DNA of 14,093 nucleotides from an uncultured Ruminococcus sp. (GCA_902766575.1 CACXED010000363.1:1-14093); one strand, 5' to 3'. Counted from the first letter of the stretch, positions 7,069-13,439 are shown. The notes: generated by a model from the sequence alone, not told the origin. Program-made: numbers and translations.

Positions 7069-7990
7069 TCATTCGATGCCTGACGCGCGTCTGAGCGCGC
7101 ATATCAGCTCGGCTCGGCTTTTGATTCCACATCGGCGCAGAAGATTTGACACCCGATATCTGACCGCTCTTTCACTGAGCCACATCTGCTCGGCTATCTG
7201 TTCCGACGTCGATCCAGCCGCCAGAGCAAAAATTATCTCGCGGTCGATCTTATCAGCCGACTGAAGTATAGCCTCTACGCGGATGATATTATCAATCTCG
7301 CTGCCGCCGAAATAGCCGGAATCCTCCTTTCCGATGCTGCTGCGCGCCTCGGAGGTGCTGACGCCCGGCTCGCGGATATTTCCCGCCGAGCTTCTGACGA
7401 TAAGCCTGCAGGGCAGCGAAAAGGTGACGTGACATCCGCCTGCGTTCCAACGCAGGAAATGCACCAGCCTGACGGCCTGCTCGCCCATTTCGCGATAATC
7501 GAAGCTGATGCTGGTCAGCGGCGTTCTGAGCCTTGAGCCGATATATGAATTTCCCATGCCGATTATCAGAAAATCGTCCGGAATATGTATCCCTCGCCGC
7601 GTCAGATGCGAATACAGACAGACCGCGACTGTATCATTGGCGCAGAATGCCGCATCGTAACCGGTCATCCCGAGCGAGTCTATAAATCGATCGACACACT
7701 CATCAATATGCCTTCCGGCGAAGATCACGTCTCATACACGCATTGACTATCACCGGATTTGCCCGGACAAGGTCAAGCGCTGTCAGCCTGCTTTCGAGCC
7801 AATCGGTATAATATCCGACAGTAAGCACATACGCACCCGACGCGCGACGCAGCTCATCGTCTGATTTGAGCTGTTCCACCCTGTCACCGTATCTGAGCGC
7901 CGCATTGTATATACCGGAATTGATTGCGTCGGTCCAGTATGAATTTTCGAGCCGCGGCGGAGCGAGCACATATTAGGTATCCTTTTTCAA
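7069..7990 (-). pseudogene. Regulator with LacI-like sensor domain and C-terminal LuxR-type HTH, frameshifted and internally deleted
   Basis: Two overlapping frames belong to one gene. The first (GTG at 7969, or TTG at 7990 if a TAA at 7975-7973 is ignored) encodes the first strand and helices of a periplasmic-binding-protein-like sensor (LAPPRLENSYWTDAINSGIY). The second (7728-7069) gives the end of that domain (GYDAAFCANDTVAVCLYSHL, then RRGIHIPDDFLIIGMGNS) and a LuxR-type HTH in the last 65 residues (DREIIFALAAGSTSEQIAEQ, MWLSERAVRYRVSNLLRR). LacI regulators carry the HTH at the N-terminus; none is seen here. The frames meet near 7725-7745, where about 70 residues expected between PVIVNA and GRHIDE are missing, so the gene has a frameshift plus an internal deletion. 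It is first in the operon with DUF5107 and the GH-like gene and was probably its sugar-responsive regulator. Confidence 0.7.
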
Positions 7991-8025
7991 TAGAATCACA
8001 CTCCCGTGCGGCGGCGCATATTCCC

Positions 8026-8041
8026 GGAGCAAGTTTGCACC
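8026..8041. promoter_or_regulatory. Operator-like palindrome in front of the minus-strand operon
   Basis: GGAGCAA-GT-TTGCACC is a 16-base inverted repeat with one mismatch per arm. It lies just downstream of a minus-strand -10-like TATAAT (8058-8053), about where transcription of the regulator-DUF5107-GH operon would begin. No good -35 box precedes that -10, which would fit a promoter needing an activator. The link to the adjacent regulator is inference from position. Confidence 0.3.
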
Positions 8042-8137
8042 GCCCTAAGAATATTATATAATAATCAGGCTGGATTTTCGGGGAAAAAAATCGGCTGCGG
8101 AGATATTCTCATATTTCCGTATAACCGATGATGATAA

Positions 8138-8597
8138 TTAGCCTGCCGGATTCATTCTGCGTCGGCAGCAAATCCGCCATATGTAAAATGGAGCCGCTGC
8201 ATTGCTGCCACATATCTTGTATGCAATAATACGTCTGTCATAAAGATCAAGTATGGCAGAAAGACATAGCTTCTTCACTTCGGTACCAACGTAATACTTA
8301 AATTCCGTAACGTCGGTAACCCATTTTTCAAACGGAACGGTCGCTTTGAAGTCTCTGTTAAGCACGTTCCCGGCAGTAATTTCAGGTGTAGACTTCACGT
8401 AATCCGGACGTTTCTTACGGATGACGGATTTAAGTCCGAGTATACGCATAATACGGCGAACTCTCTTTACGTTAATTCTGTGAGGAAGCTCGGCTGTCTT
8501 CTCTATGAAGCTCTGTTTAATTTTAATGCGGTGCAAATTTTCTTTACTGTATAGCCCATATGTTTGTTAAGAAATTCAATCGCTTTGTATATATGCT
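8138..8597 (-). pseudogene. Fragment of an IS3-family (IS150-like) transposase OrfB
   Basis: Read leftwards from 8597, the first frame gives an OrfB N-terminus (HIYKAIEFLNKHMGYTVKKI, then CTALKLNRAS) and stops at TAG. A second frame gives HRINVKRVRRIMRILGLKS, RPDYVKSTPEITAGNVLNRD, KWVTDVTEFKYYVGT with the first catalytic Asp, and LSAILDLYDRRIIAYKI. It ends at 8138 before the second Asp and the Glu of the DDE triad. About 35-40 residues normally found between the two pieces are missing. The right end is cut at 8598 by the IS3-family element. It is a dead fragment, different in sequence from that element. Confidence 0.8.
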
Positions 8598-8623
8598 TGA
8601 ACAATCCTCAAAAAAGTAGACAA
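8598..8623 (+). repeat. Left inverted repeat of the IS3-family element
   Basis: Starts TGAACAATCC and continues into the 18-base core CCTCAAAAAAGTAGACAA, which is repeated in inverse orientation at the right end. The last bases contribute the -35 box of the element's promoter. Confidence 0.85.
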
Positions 8624-8645
8624 GCGCGAAAAAATATGATATAAT
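8617..8645 (+). promoter_or_regulatory. Promoter of the IS3-family element
   Basis: TAGACA (8617-8622), a 17-base spacer and a perfect TATAAT (8640-8645) with the extended-10 TG at 8637-8638. It overlaps the left inverted repeat and is 40 bases upstream of the orfA start. Confidence 0.7.
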
Positions 8646-8684
8646 AAGAAAGACAGAAAAAGCAGAGCAAGAAAGGGAACAAAA

Positions 8685-8969
8685 ATGAACGGAAAATCAG
8701 TCAAATACAGCGCGGATTTCAAGAAGACGATCGTCGATCTTTACCGCTCCGGCAAAACCTACTCTGAAATCCACAAAGAATACGGAGTTTCCAGCAGCGC
8801 ACTCTCAAACTGGGTGAAACTCTACTCCGAAGTCAAAATTGACGACGATACCATCGTTACCGCCGAACAGATAAAAGTTCTCCAGTAACGGAACGCTCAG
8901 CTCGAAGTAGAAAATCTCATATTCAAAAAAGCAATTGCGATCTTCACTCCTCACTCAGACAAAGACTGA
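8685..8969 (+). pseudogene. IS3-family OrfA with a premature stop
   Basis: HTH-containing first ORF of the transposase, which helps bind the element's ends. Residues 1-45 show the expected HTH region (KYSADFKKTIVDLYRSGKTY, then SEIHKEYGVSSSALSNWVK). Translation stops at TAA 8886-8888 (codon 68), yet the same frame continues with RNAQLEVENLIFKKAIAIF to TGA at 8969, the normal leucine-zipper-like OrfA ending. A K or Q codon has probably become TAA. The ATG at 8685 follows AAAGGGA. Because the stop lies before the frameshift site, the OrfAB fusion transposase cannot be made from this copy without read-through. Confidence 0.8.
8924..8931 (+). other. Putative -1 frameshift site of the IS3-family element
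   Basis: The run C-AAAAAA-G occurs in the overlap of the orfA frame (TTC AAA AAA GCA) and the open orfB frame, which is -1 relative to it. IS3-family elements commonly use A-rich slippery stretches here. The phase is not the canonical A-AAA-AAG, so this is a candidate only. Confidence 0.4.
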
Positions 8970-8983
8970 ACGCTATCAGAATC

Positions 8984-9823
8984 TTGTCTCGCGAGCATAA
9001 AATATCCACTCTCTGCCATGTACTTGGCGTATGCCGAAGCACATACTACAAGTTCCTGAACCGTCAGAAATCCAACCGTGAAATCGAGAATATCAGGATC
9101 AGAAAAGCAATTCCTGAAATCTACTCGAAGTCAGATAAGAGGCTCGGACCGGATAAAGTGAGAGTATGTCTCGCTCGTGATCATCGCATTACCATCAGCC
9201 GTGGAAGAGTGTACCGCCTGATGAAATCAATGGATCTTCCCAAAATGAGTACCAGAAAACCTCCAAAACCATCCGGTTTTAAGAATGGCAGCGACGCCGG
9301 AGAACGTGTAAATCATCTGAAACAGCAATTCGATCAGCCTGCCCCGAATCGAGTCTGGGTCTGTGACTTCACCTACTTAAAAGCCGCCGGGAGATTTTAC
9401 TATCTGTGTGCCATTATGGATCTCTTCTCGAGAAAGATCATCGCTTACAGACTTTCAACGCATATCGACACCGAACTTGCGATCATGACTCTCGACGATG
9501 CTGTGGCGGCGAGAGGTGTATCGAACGGAATAATTTTTCATACTGATTGCGGTTCTCAGTTCACAGCGCGTGAATTCAAAAAACATCTCGATCAGCTTGG
9601 CATGATCCAGTCTTTTTCTAAGAAAGGTCATCCTTACGACAACGCTGTCATGGAATGCTTCTTCAAGTATCTCAAATCTGAGGAGACAAATCGACGCTCT
9701 TACGCTTCTTTCGATGAATTGAAGCTCTCGATTTTCAAATACATCATCGGTTTCTATAACTCCTCAAGGCCTCATTCCCACAACAACGGTCTTTCTCCTG
9801 TTCAGGCTGAGGCTTTTCCTTGA
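8984..9823 (+). CDS. IS3-family transposase OrfB (DDE catalytic domain)
   Basis: Catalytic part of the transposase, 279 residues from a TTG at 8984; the frame is open further upstream and would normally be entered by frameshift from orfA, so the true protein is an OrfAB fusion. The DDE triad is visible: Asp128 in VWVCDFTYLK, Asp188 in FHTDCGSQF and Glu224 in NAVMECFFKYLK, with 35 residues between the last two as is usual for the family. The N-terminal part has an HTH_21-like segment (SKSDKRLGPDKVRVCL), and the C-terminus shows the typical FYNSSRPHSHNNGLSP. The gene itself is intact, but expression as the active fusion is blocked by the stop in orfA. Confidence 0.92.
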   Translation: MSREHKISTLCHVLGVCRSTYYKFLNRQKSNREIENIRIRKAIPEIYSKSDKRLGPDKVRVCLARDHRITISRGRVYRLMKSMDLPKMSTRKPPKPSGFKNGSDAGERVNHLKQQFDQPAPNRVWVCDFTYLKAAGRFYYLCAIMDLFSRKIIAYRLSTHIDTELAIMTLDDAVAARGVSNGIIFHTDCGSQFTAREFKKHLDQLGMIQSFSKKGHPYDNAVMECFFKYLKSEETNRRSYASFDELKLSIFKYIIGFYNSSRPHSHNNGLSPVQAEAFP

Positions 9824-9827
9824 TTTT

Positions 9828-9853
9828 TTGTCTACTTTTTTGAGGGTGATCCA
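9828..9853 (-). repeat. Right inverted repeat of the IS3-family element
   Basis: The minus-strand reading begins TGGATCACCC and enters the same 18-base core CCTCAAAAAAGTAGACAA as the left repeat. The orfB stop codon is five bases inside it. Confidence 0.85.
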
Positions 9854-9917
9854 GATAAGGCATAGTCCATTTTTTGACAACATCAAGCGTGCGGAGATAA
9901 AGAATTATCATAACCAC
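9854..9917 (-). pseudogene. C-terminal scrap of an IS256-like transposase
   Basis: The minus strand encodes VVMIILYLRTLDVVKKWTMP just outside the right end of the IS3-family element. The LYL-T-x-x-V-x-KKWTMP pattern is typical of the C-terminus of IS256-family transposases. The rest of that gene is not on the other side of the IS3 element, so only a short scrap survives. Identification rests on about 15 residues. Confidence 0.5.
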
Positions 9918-9953
9918 TGTACATAGACAAAGTTATCGTTCATGTATATATTG

Positions 9954-9981
9954 CAAAAAAGCCACCCTTCGGCGACTTTTT
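9954..9981 (-). terminator. Intrinsic terminator of the deoR-type gene
   Basis: On the minus strand the order is AAAAA, GTCGCC, GAAG loop, GGTGGC, TTTTTT. The six-base stem uses two G-U pairs and is followed by a run of Us, a standard rho-independent terminator, about 40 bases after the stop codon at 10019. The A tract on the other side may let it work in both directions. A second small CCCCG/CGGGG hairpin lies between them at 9995-10014. Confidence 0.75.
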
Positions 9982-10018
9982 CGACAGGCTTCTCCCCCGC
10001 CATCAAAGCCGGGGATAT

Positions 10019-10717
10019 TTATTTTTCGCTGATGACCTCATCCAGCTCATCCAGTCTTGCGATGTTGTAGGTATAACCCATATCAAATTTTGTCGTGTCA
10101 CAGAGGAGGACGCGGCGTTTTGCGCGCCTGAGCATGACGCGGCGGATGGAGGCTTCCTCCAGTGAAGAATCGGTGAGATAGCCGTCAGGCGAGATGCCGC
10201 GGCAGGAAAGAAACGCCACATCCGCGTTGATGCCTTCGATGAATTCCTCCGCCTGCCTGCCGACAAATGCCAGCGAGTTTTCAAGCACGATGCCGCCGGT
10301 GCAGAGCGTCTTGATATGCAGAGCGGCAAGCTCCAGCGTCGCCTTCGGTCCGTTGGTGATGACGGTGATATTTTTGAAAGCCGCAAGCCGTGCAACCAGC
10401 CGGAACACGGTGGATGACGCATCCAGCATGATCGTGTCGCCGTCGGAAATCAGGCGGACGGCTTTGGCGGCGATGTTCTGCTTGGCGGTATCGTTGGCGC
10501 GCTCGCGGATGGTCAGCGGAATTTCGTGTGCCGGTCCCTCAATCAGCATAACGCCGCCGTGGGTGCGGCGAACCAGCCCCGCGCGTTCCAATTTGGTCAG
10601 GTCACGGCGGACGGTGGATTCGCTGACAAACAGCTTGTCGGCAATTTCGCGGGTTGTGAGACTGCCGCGCGAATGCAGCATCTCGGTGATGGCAGAATGT
10701 CGTTCGTAGTCAAACAT
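10019..10717 (-). CDS. DeoR-family transcriptional repressor
   Basis: A 232-residue sugar-phosphate-responsive regulator. Residues 5-57 form the DeoR-type winged HTH (LTTREIADKLFVSESTVRRD, then LERAGLVRRTHGGV), and residues about 75-228 the DeoRC sensor, which resembles phosphosugar isomerases (DGDTIMLDASSTVFRL, ITNGPKATLELA, LCTGGIVLENSLAFVGRQ, AFLSCRGISPDGYLTDSS). I chose the ATG at 10717, preceded by GAAAGAG, because MFDYERHSAI is the usual DeoR start; the frame extends upstream to 10783 but into the operator-like repeats. It is divergent from the GDPD-dehydrogenase-epimerase operon, whose intergenic region contains repeated TCGCGCA motifs, and DeoR members usually repress adjacent sugar operons until a phosphorylated sugar binds. 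The likely inducer is therefore an intermediate of that operon. It is followed by its own terminator. Confidence 0.9.
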   Translation of the reverse strand: MFDYERHSAITEMLHSRGSLTTREIADKLFVSESTVRRDLTKLERAGLVRRTHGGVMLIEGPAHEIPLTIRERANDTAKQNIAAKAVRLISDGDTIMLDASSTVFRLVARLAAFKNITVITNGPKATLELAALHIKTLCTGGIVLENSLAFVGRQAEEFIEGINADVAFLSCRGISPDGYLTDSSLEEASIRRVMLRRAKRRVLLCDTTKFDMGYTYNIARLDELDEVISEK

Positions 10718-10747
10718 GGCAGTATCTCTTTCGTTTGTGATTGAATG

Positions 10748-10796
10748 TGCGCGTAATCGCGCAGAATTCGCGCAAAAACGCAATCATTCGCGCAGA
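10748..10796. promoter_or_regulatory. Clustered GCGCG repeats, putative operators for the DeoR-family repressor
   Basis: The motif (A/T)TCGCGCA occurs at 10756-10763, 10767-10774 and 10787-10794, the first two copies offset by 11 bases (about one helical turn) and the third 20 bases further. The first also forms a palindrome with an inverted copy, TGCGCG-TAAT-CGCGCA (10748-10763). The cluster lies between the two divergent genes, directly upstream of the -35 box of the GDPD operon. Assignment to the adjacent repressor is inference. Confidence 0.55.
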
Positions 10797-10798
10797 CC

Positions 10799-10827
10799 TT
10801 GACATAGGCCGCAGGCGGCATTATAAT
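10799..10827 (+). promoter_or_regulatory. Perfect consensus promoter of the GDPD operon
   Basis: TTGACA (10799-10804), exactly 17 bases, then TATAAT (10822-10827). The spacer contains a palindrome GCCGC-AG-GCGGC (10808-10819), and CTTGACA at 10798-10804 is matched by an inverted TGTCAAG at 10852-10858. A promoter this strong must normally be held off, consistent with the adjacent repressor gene. Confidence 0.85.
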
Positions 10828-10896
10828 TATTATACAGCTTGCAGACGCAGTTGTCAAGAGAATTCATTCATTGTTCGAGAACTAAGGAGGATTATT

Positions 10897-11688
10897 ATGT
10901 CTGAAGCATTATGGCAGCCCCGTGAGGATTTTATCCCGGTATTAGGACATCGGGGAATCTGCGCTAAATATCCGGAGAATACGCTCGTTTCCTTTGACGC
11001 GGCCATCGAGCTTGGCTGTGATCTCATCGAATTCGACATCAACATCACCAAGGACGGCGTACCGGTGGTCATCCACGACAACACCATCGACCGCACCTGC
11101 ATCGGACACACCGGAGCGGTGCGTGACTACACCCTTGATGAGCTGAAAGCCTTCGATTTTTCCGCACAATTCGCGGACAGCTTCAAAAATACGCCCATCC
11201 CCACGCTTCGCGAGGTGCTGGAGCTTGGCGCGAAAAATCCCAAGCTGTGCTATAACATCGAGATCAAGGATTACACCGAGGAATGCGTCGATAAAACTAT
11301 GCTGCTGGTGCGGGAATTCGGCATCTCCGAGCGTGTGGTGATCGCCAGCTTTTCAGTGGATGTGCTGCTGTATACGCAGGATAAATACCCCGAAATGCGC
11401 ACGCAGGGCTTTCCGCCGTTTTTCATGAAGAATGCGCCCATGGAGATGTACGACAGAATGTACGGTATCGGTATCCCGATCGCGTGGTCACGCGAGAATA
11501 TGGATATTGACGAAGCAATCGCCGCCGACGTGGCATTCGCAAGGGAGCATAACATACTGCCGTGGCTGTTTTCGGCTGATACAGAGGAGGACGTCCTGCT
11601 CTGCGTGAAGCACGGATGTGCCAACATCACCGGGAACAATCCCGAAATTGCTCTGAACACCCTCAGAAGAATAGGAAAGCATCAATGA
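10897..11688 (+). CDS. Glycerophosphodiester phosphodiesterase family protein
   Basis: A 263-residue metal-dependent phosphodiesterase with a TIM-barrel (GDPD) fold, expected to hydrolyse a glycerophosphodiester. Motifs in order are LGHRG (His18, Arg19), KYPENTLVSFDAAIELGCD (24-42), LIEFDI with Glu45 and Asp47 (metal ligands), VIHDNTIDRT with His60 and Asp61 (catalytic His), and YNIEIK with Glu122 (metal). The length and motifs match short cytoplasmic bacterial members; no signal peptide is present. The ATG at 10897 has a full AAGGAGG six bases upstream; the frame extends back to 10741 but only through the promoter. It is the first gene of the operon. Its stop overlaps the start of the dehydrogenase gene (ATGA), so the two are translationally coupled. 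This makes an enzyme feeding a phosphorylated product to the next step more likely than general lipid turnover. Confidence 0.92.
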   Translation: MSEALWQPREDFIPVLGHRGICAKYPENTLVSFDAAIELGCDLIEFDINITKDGVPVVIHDNTIDRTCIGHTGAVRDYTLDELKAFDFSAQFADSFKNTPIPTLREVLELGAKNPKLCYNIEIKDYTEECVDKTMLLVREFGISERVVIASFSVDVLLYTQDKYPEMRTQGFPPFFMKNAPMEMYDRMYGIGIPIAWSRENMDIDEAIAADVAFAREHNILPWLFSADTEEDVLLCVKHGCANITGNNPEIALNTLRRIGKHQ

Positions 11689-12704
11689 ATTACACAGCAA
11701 TGTCGCTCGTAAAACGCGGCGATAAGATTGAGTTTACTAAGGAAATACGCACACTCGCGCCGCCGGATGACGACGAAGTTACCGTCGCCGTCCGTGCCTG
11801 TGGCGTATGCGGCAGTGACATTGCGAGATGGCGGGGAGAGGCGTATCACTATCCGCTCGTCATCGGACATGAATTCGCCGGCGAGGTCATCGATGATCCC
11901 GCCGGTGAGTGGACAAGAAAGCGAGTCGCGGTATTTCCGATCATCCCCTGTCAAAAATGCCCTCAGTGTCAAAGAGAAATGTACGCAATGTGCGAGCATT
12001 ATGACTACTACGGCTCAAGGCGCGACGGCGGATTTGCTGAGCTTCTCAATGTGAAGCGGGCGAATCTCATCGAAATTCCGGTGGGGGTCAGCTTTGAGGC
12101 GGCGGCGATGTGCGAGCCGTGCGCGGTGGCTCTGTGCGCGCTCGAAAAAGCGCAGACGGTGGAAAATAAGACTGTTGTCATCTATGGTGCAGGCACCATC
12201 GGACTTATCCTCGTAAAGCTGGCGCTCATCCGAGGCGCGGCGGCAGTGTATGTGTTCGAGCCGGATGCGCGAAAGCTCGAATTTGCAAAAACATTCGGCG
12301 CGGCGCAGCTTACAGCAGATGTGCATGCGGACGTGATCATCGATGCCTGCGGACGTCCGGAAGCACTGGTAGATATGCTCCTGCATGCAAAGCCGTCAGC
12401 AGAGCTTGTGCTGATGGGTAACCCCGCATCGGACGTGCAGCTGCCGCGTGCGGTGTACTGGAAGATCCTGCGCGGCGAGTTGACCCTCCGCGGTACATGG
12501 AACTCTCGCTTTGCTGCTCATGCAAACGACTGGCAGGAGGTGCTTTCGCTGATGGGCGAAGGAACACTCGACATCTCGCCGCTCATCACCCATAGATTTG
12601 CACTGACCGAGGCAGAGACAGCGCTTCGCACGATGACCGACCGTGATGCTTTCAGCGTAAAAGTTATGCTCGTGAATCGGGAGGAATCCAAATGCATTCT
12701 GTAA
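11685..12704 (+). CDS. Zinc-dependent polyol(-phosphate) dehydrogenase, GatD-like
   Basis: A 339-residue medium-chain dehydrogenase/reductase that oxidises a polyol or polyol phosphate to a ketose (phosphate) with NAD(P). Catalytic zinc ligands are Cys42 in CGVCGSD, His62 and Glu63 in GHEFAGEV, and probably Glu144. The structural zinc uses Cys89, Cys92, Cys95 and Cys103. The Rossmann nucleotide site is GAGTIG (168-173), with Glu192 after the second strand (FEPD) suggesting NAD rather than NADP. The stretches YDYYGSRRDGGFAEL and KILRGELTLRGTW closely resemble galactitol-1-phosphate 5-dehydrogenase (GatD), hence the call, but the substrate could be another hexitol or pentitol phosphate. The start ATG overlaps the GDPD stop as ATGA, and the epimerase start overlaps its end by 13 bases. 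Exact specificity is not known. Confidence 0.88.
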   Translation: MNYTAMSLVKRGDKIEFTKEIRTLAPPDDDEVTVAVRACGVCGSDIARWRGEAYHYPLVIGHEFAGEVIDDPAGEWTRKRVAVFPIIPCQKCPQCQREMYAMCEHYDYYGSRRDGGFAELLNVKRANLIEIPVGVSFEAAAMCEPCAVALCALEKAQTVENKTVVIYGAGTIGLILVKLALIRGAAAVYVFEPDARKLEFAKTFGAAQLTADVHADVIIDACGRPEALVDMLLHAKPSAELVLMGNPASDVQLPRAVYWKILRGELTLRGTWNSRFAAHANDWQEVLSLMGEGTLDISPLITHRFALTEAETALRTMTDRDAFSVKVMLVNREESKCIL

Positions 12705-13363
12705 AACTCTGCCCGTCCATGATGTGCGTAAATCCCGTGAAGCTGGCGGAAACGCTCCGCACTTTCGAGGACGGCGGCATCGAATACCTGCATATCGACG
12801 TGATGGACGGCCATTTTGTGCCGAATTTCACCCTCGGCACGGATTACTGCAAGGCACTGCACAATATCTCGAAGATCCCATTGGATTATCATCTGATGAT
12901 CGAGGATCCGGAGGATCGCATCAGCTGGTTTGAGATCCACAAGGATGATGTGGTGTCCGTTCATGCGGAGGCAACGCGCCAGCTCCAGCGCACCATAGAC
13001 CGGATCGCCGAAGCAGGCGGCAAGCCCATTGCAGCCATCAATCCCGCAACGCCCCTCTGCGCTATCGAGGAAGTGCTGCCCTATCTCTGGGGCGTGCTTG
13101 TGATGACTGTCAGCCCGGGATATGCGGGGCAGAAGCTGGTGGAATCCACCATCGGCAAGATCAGGCACCTGCGCACCATGCTCGATGAGCGGGGGTATGA
13201 AAACGTGCGCATCGAGGTGGACGGCAACGTGTCCTACCCGAATATGCAGAGAATGCGTGAGGCGGGCGCGGATATGTTCGTCATCGGCTCGTCGGGTTTT
13301 TTAACTACCGATGACGCGCAGACGATTGCGGCGGGGATCGGCGAGTTCCGAAAAATACGTTAA
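12692..13363 (+). CDS. Ribulose-/allulose-phosphate 3-epimerase family protein
   Basis: A 223-residue TIM-barrel epimerase that inverts C3 of a ketose phosphate. Metal and acid-base residues are visible: His34 and Asp36 in HIDVMDGHFVPNFT, His67 in YHLMIEDP, and Asp177 in EVDGNVS. Phosphate-binding motifs are SPGYAGQ (141-147) and GSSGF (199-203). CPSMMCVNP near the start, VMTVSPGYAGQ and GSSGFL are closer to D-allulose-6-phosphate 3-epimerase (AlsE) than to housekeeping ribulose-5-phosphate epimerase (Rpe), where SILSADF and M-S-V-N-P-G-F-G-G-Q are usual; both remain possible. GGGAGGA precedes the ATG, which lies inside the dehydrogenase gene, so the two are coupled. It ends the operon 20 bases before a strong terminator. 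A paralogue beside a polyol dehydrogenase points to a catabolic rather than housekeeping role. Confidence 0.88.
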   Translation: MHSVKLCPSMMCVNPVKLAETLRTFEDGGIEYLHIDVMDGHFVPNFTLGTDYCKALHNISKIPLDYHLMIEDPEDRISWFEIHKDDVVSVHAEATRQLQRTIDRIAEAGGKPIAAINPATPLCAIEEVLPYLWGVLVMTVSPGYAGQKLVESTIGKIRHLRTMLDERGYENVRIEVDGNVSYPNMQRMREAGADMFVIGSSGFLTTDDAQTIAAGIGEFRKIR

Positions 13364-13383
13364 AGCTGTCAAATCGCATATTG

Positions 13384-13425
13384 AAATCCGGTAACTGTGA
13401 TATAATAACAGTTACCGGATTTTTT
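13384..13425 (+). terminator. Strong intrinsic terminator of the GDPD operon
   Basis: A perfect 15-base stem (AAATCCGGTAACTGT, 13384-13398, and its complement at 13408-13422) with a 9-base AT-rich loop is followed by more Ts, giving a run of six to 13425. It lies 20 bases after the epimerase stop. Confidence 0.92.
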
Positions 13426-13439
13426 GTGTGGTAATCGCG

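Larger units (their letters stand above)
8598..9853 (+). mobile_element. IS3-family insertion sequence, near complete
   Basis: The element is bounded by 26-base inverted repeats that share 22 positions, including an identical 18-base core CCTCAAAAAAGTAGACAA, and begin with TG as is usual for the family. It contains orfA (interrupted) and orfB in the expected -1 arrangement and has its own promoter overlapping the left repeat. The three or four bases outside each end differ (GCT and GAT), so I see no target-site duplication. The flanks come from two different dead transposases, which suggests a deletion or rearrangement beside it. Confidence 0.88.

Noticed and set aside
3836..8888. Reassigned genetic code (TAA or TAG read as an amino acid)
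   Set aside because: Apparently intact genes here end normally in TAA (DeoR, dehydrogenase, epimerase), TAG (nanA) or TGA, without family-like sequence beyond, so the internal stops are better explained as mutations or sequence errors.
10748..10796. GCGCG repeats as a CRISPR or other repeat array
   Set aside because: The units are only about 8 bases, unevenly spaced and confined to a divergent promoter region; they fit operators.
10741..10896. Upstream extension of the GDPD gene to a TTG at 10741
   Set aside because: This stretch holds the operator-like repeats and a perfect promoter; the ATG at 10897 has a full AAGGAGG.
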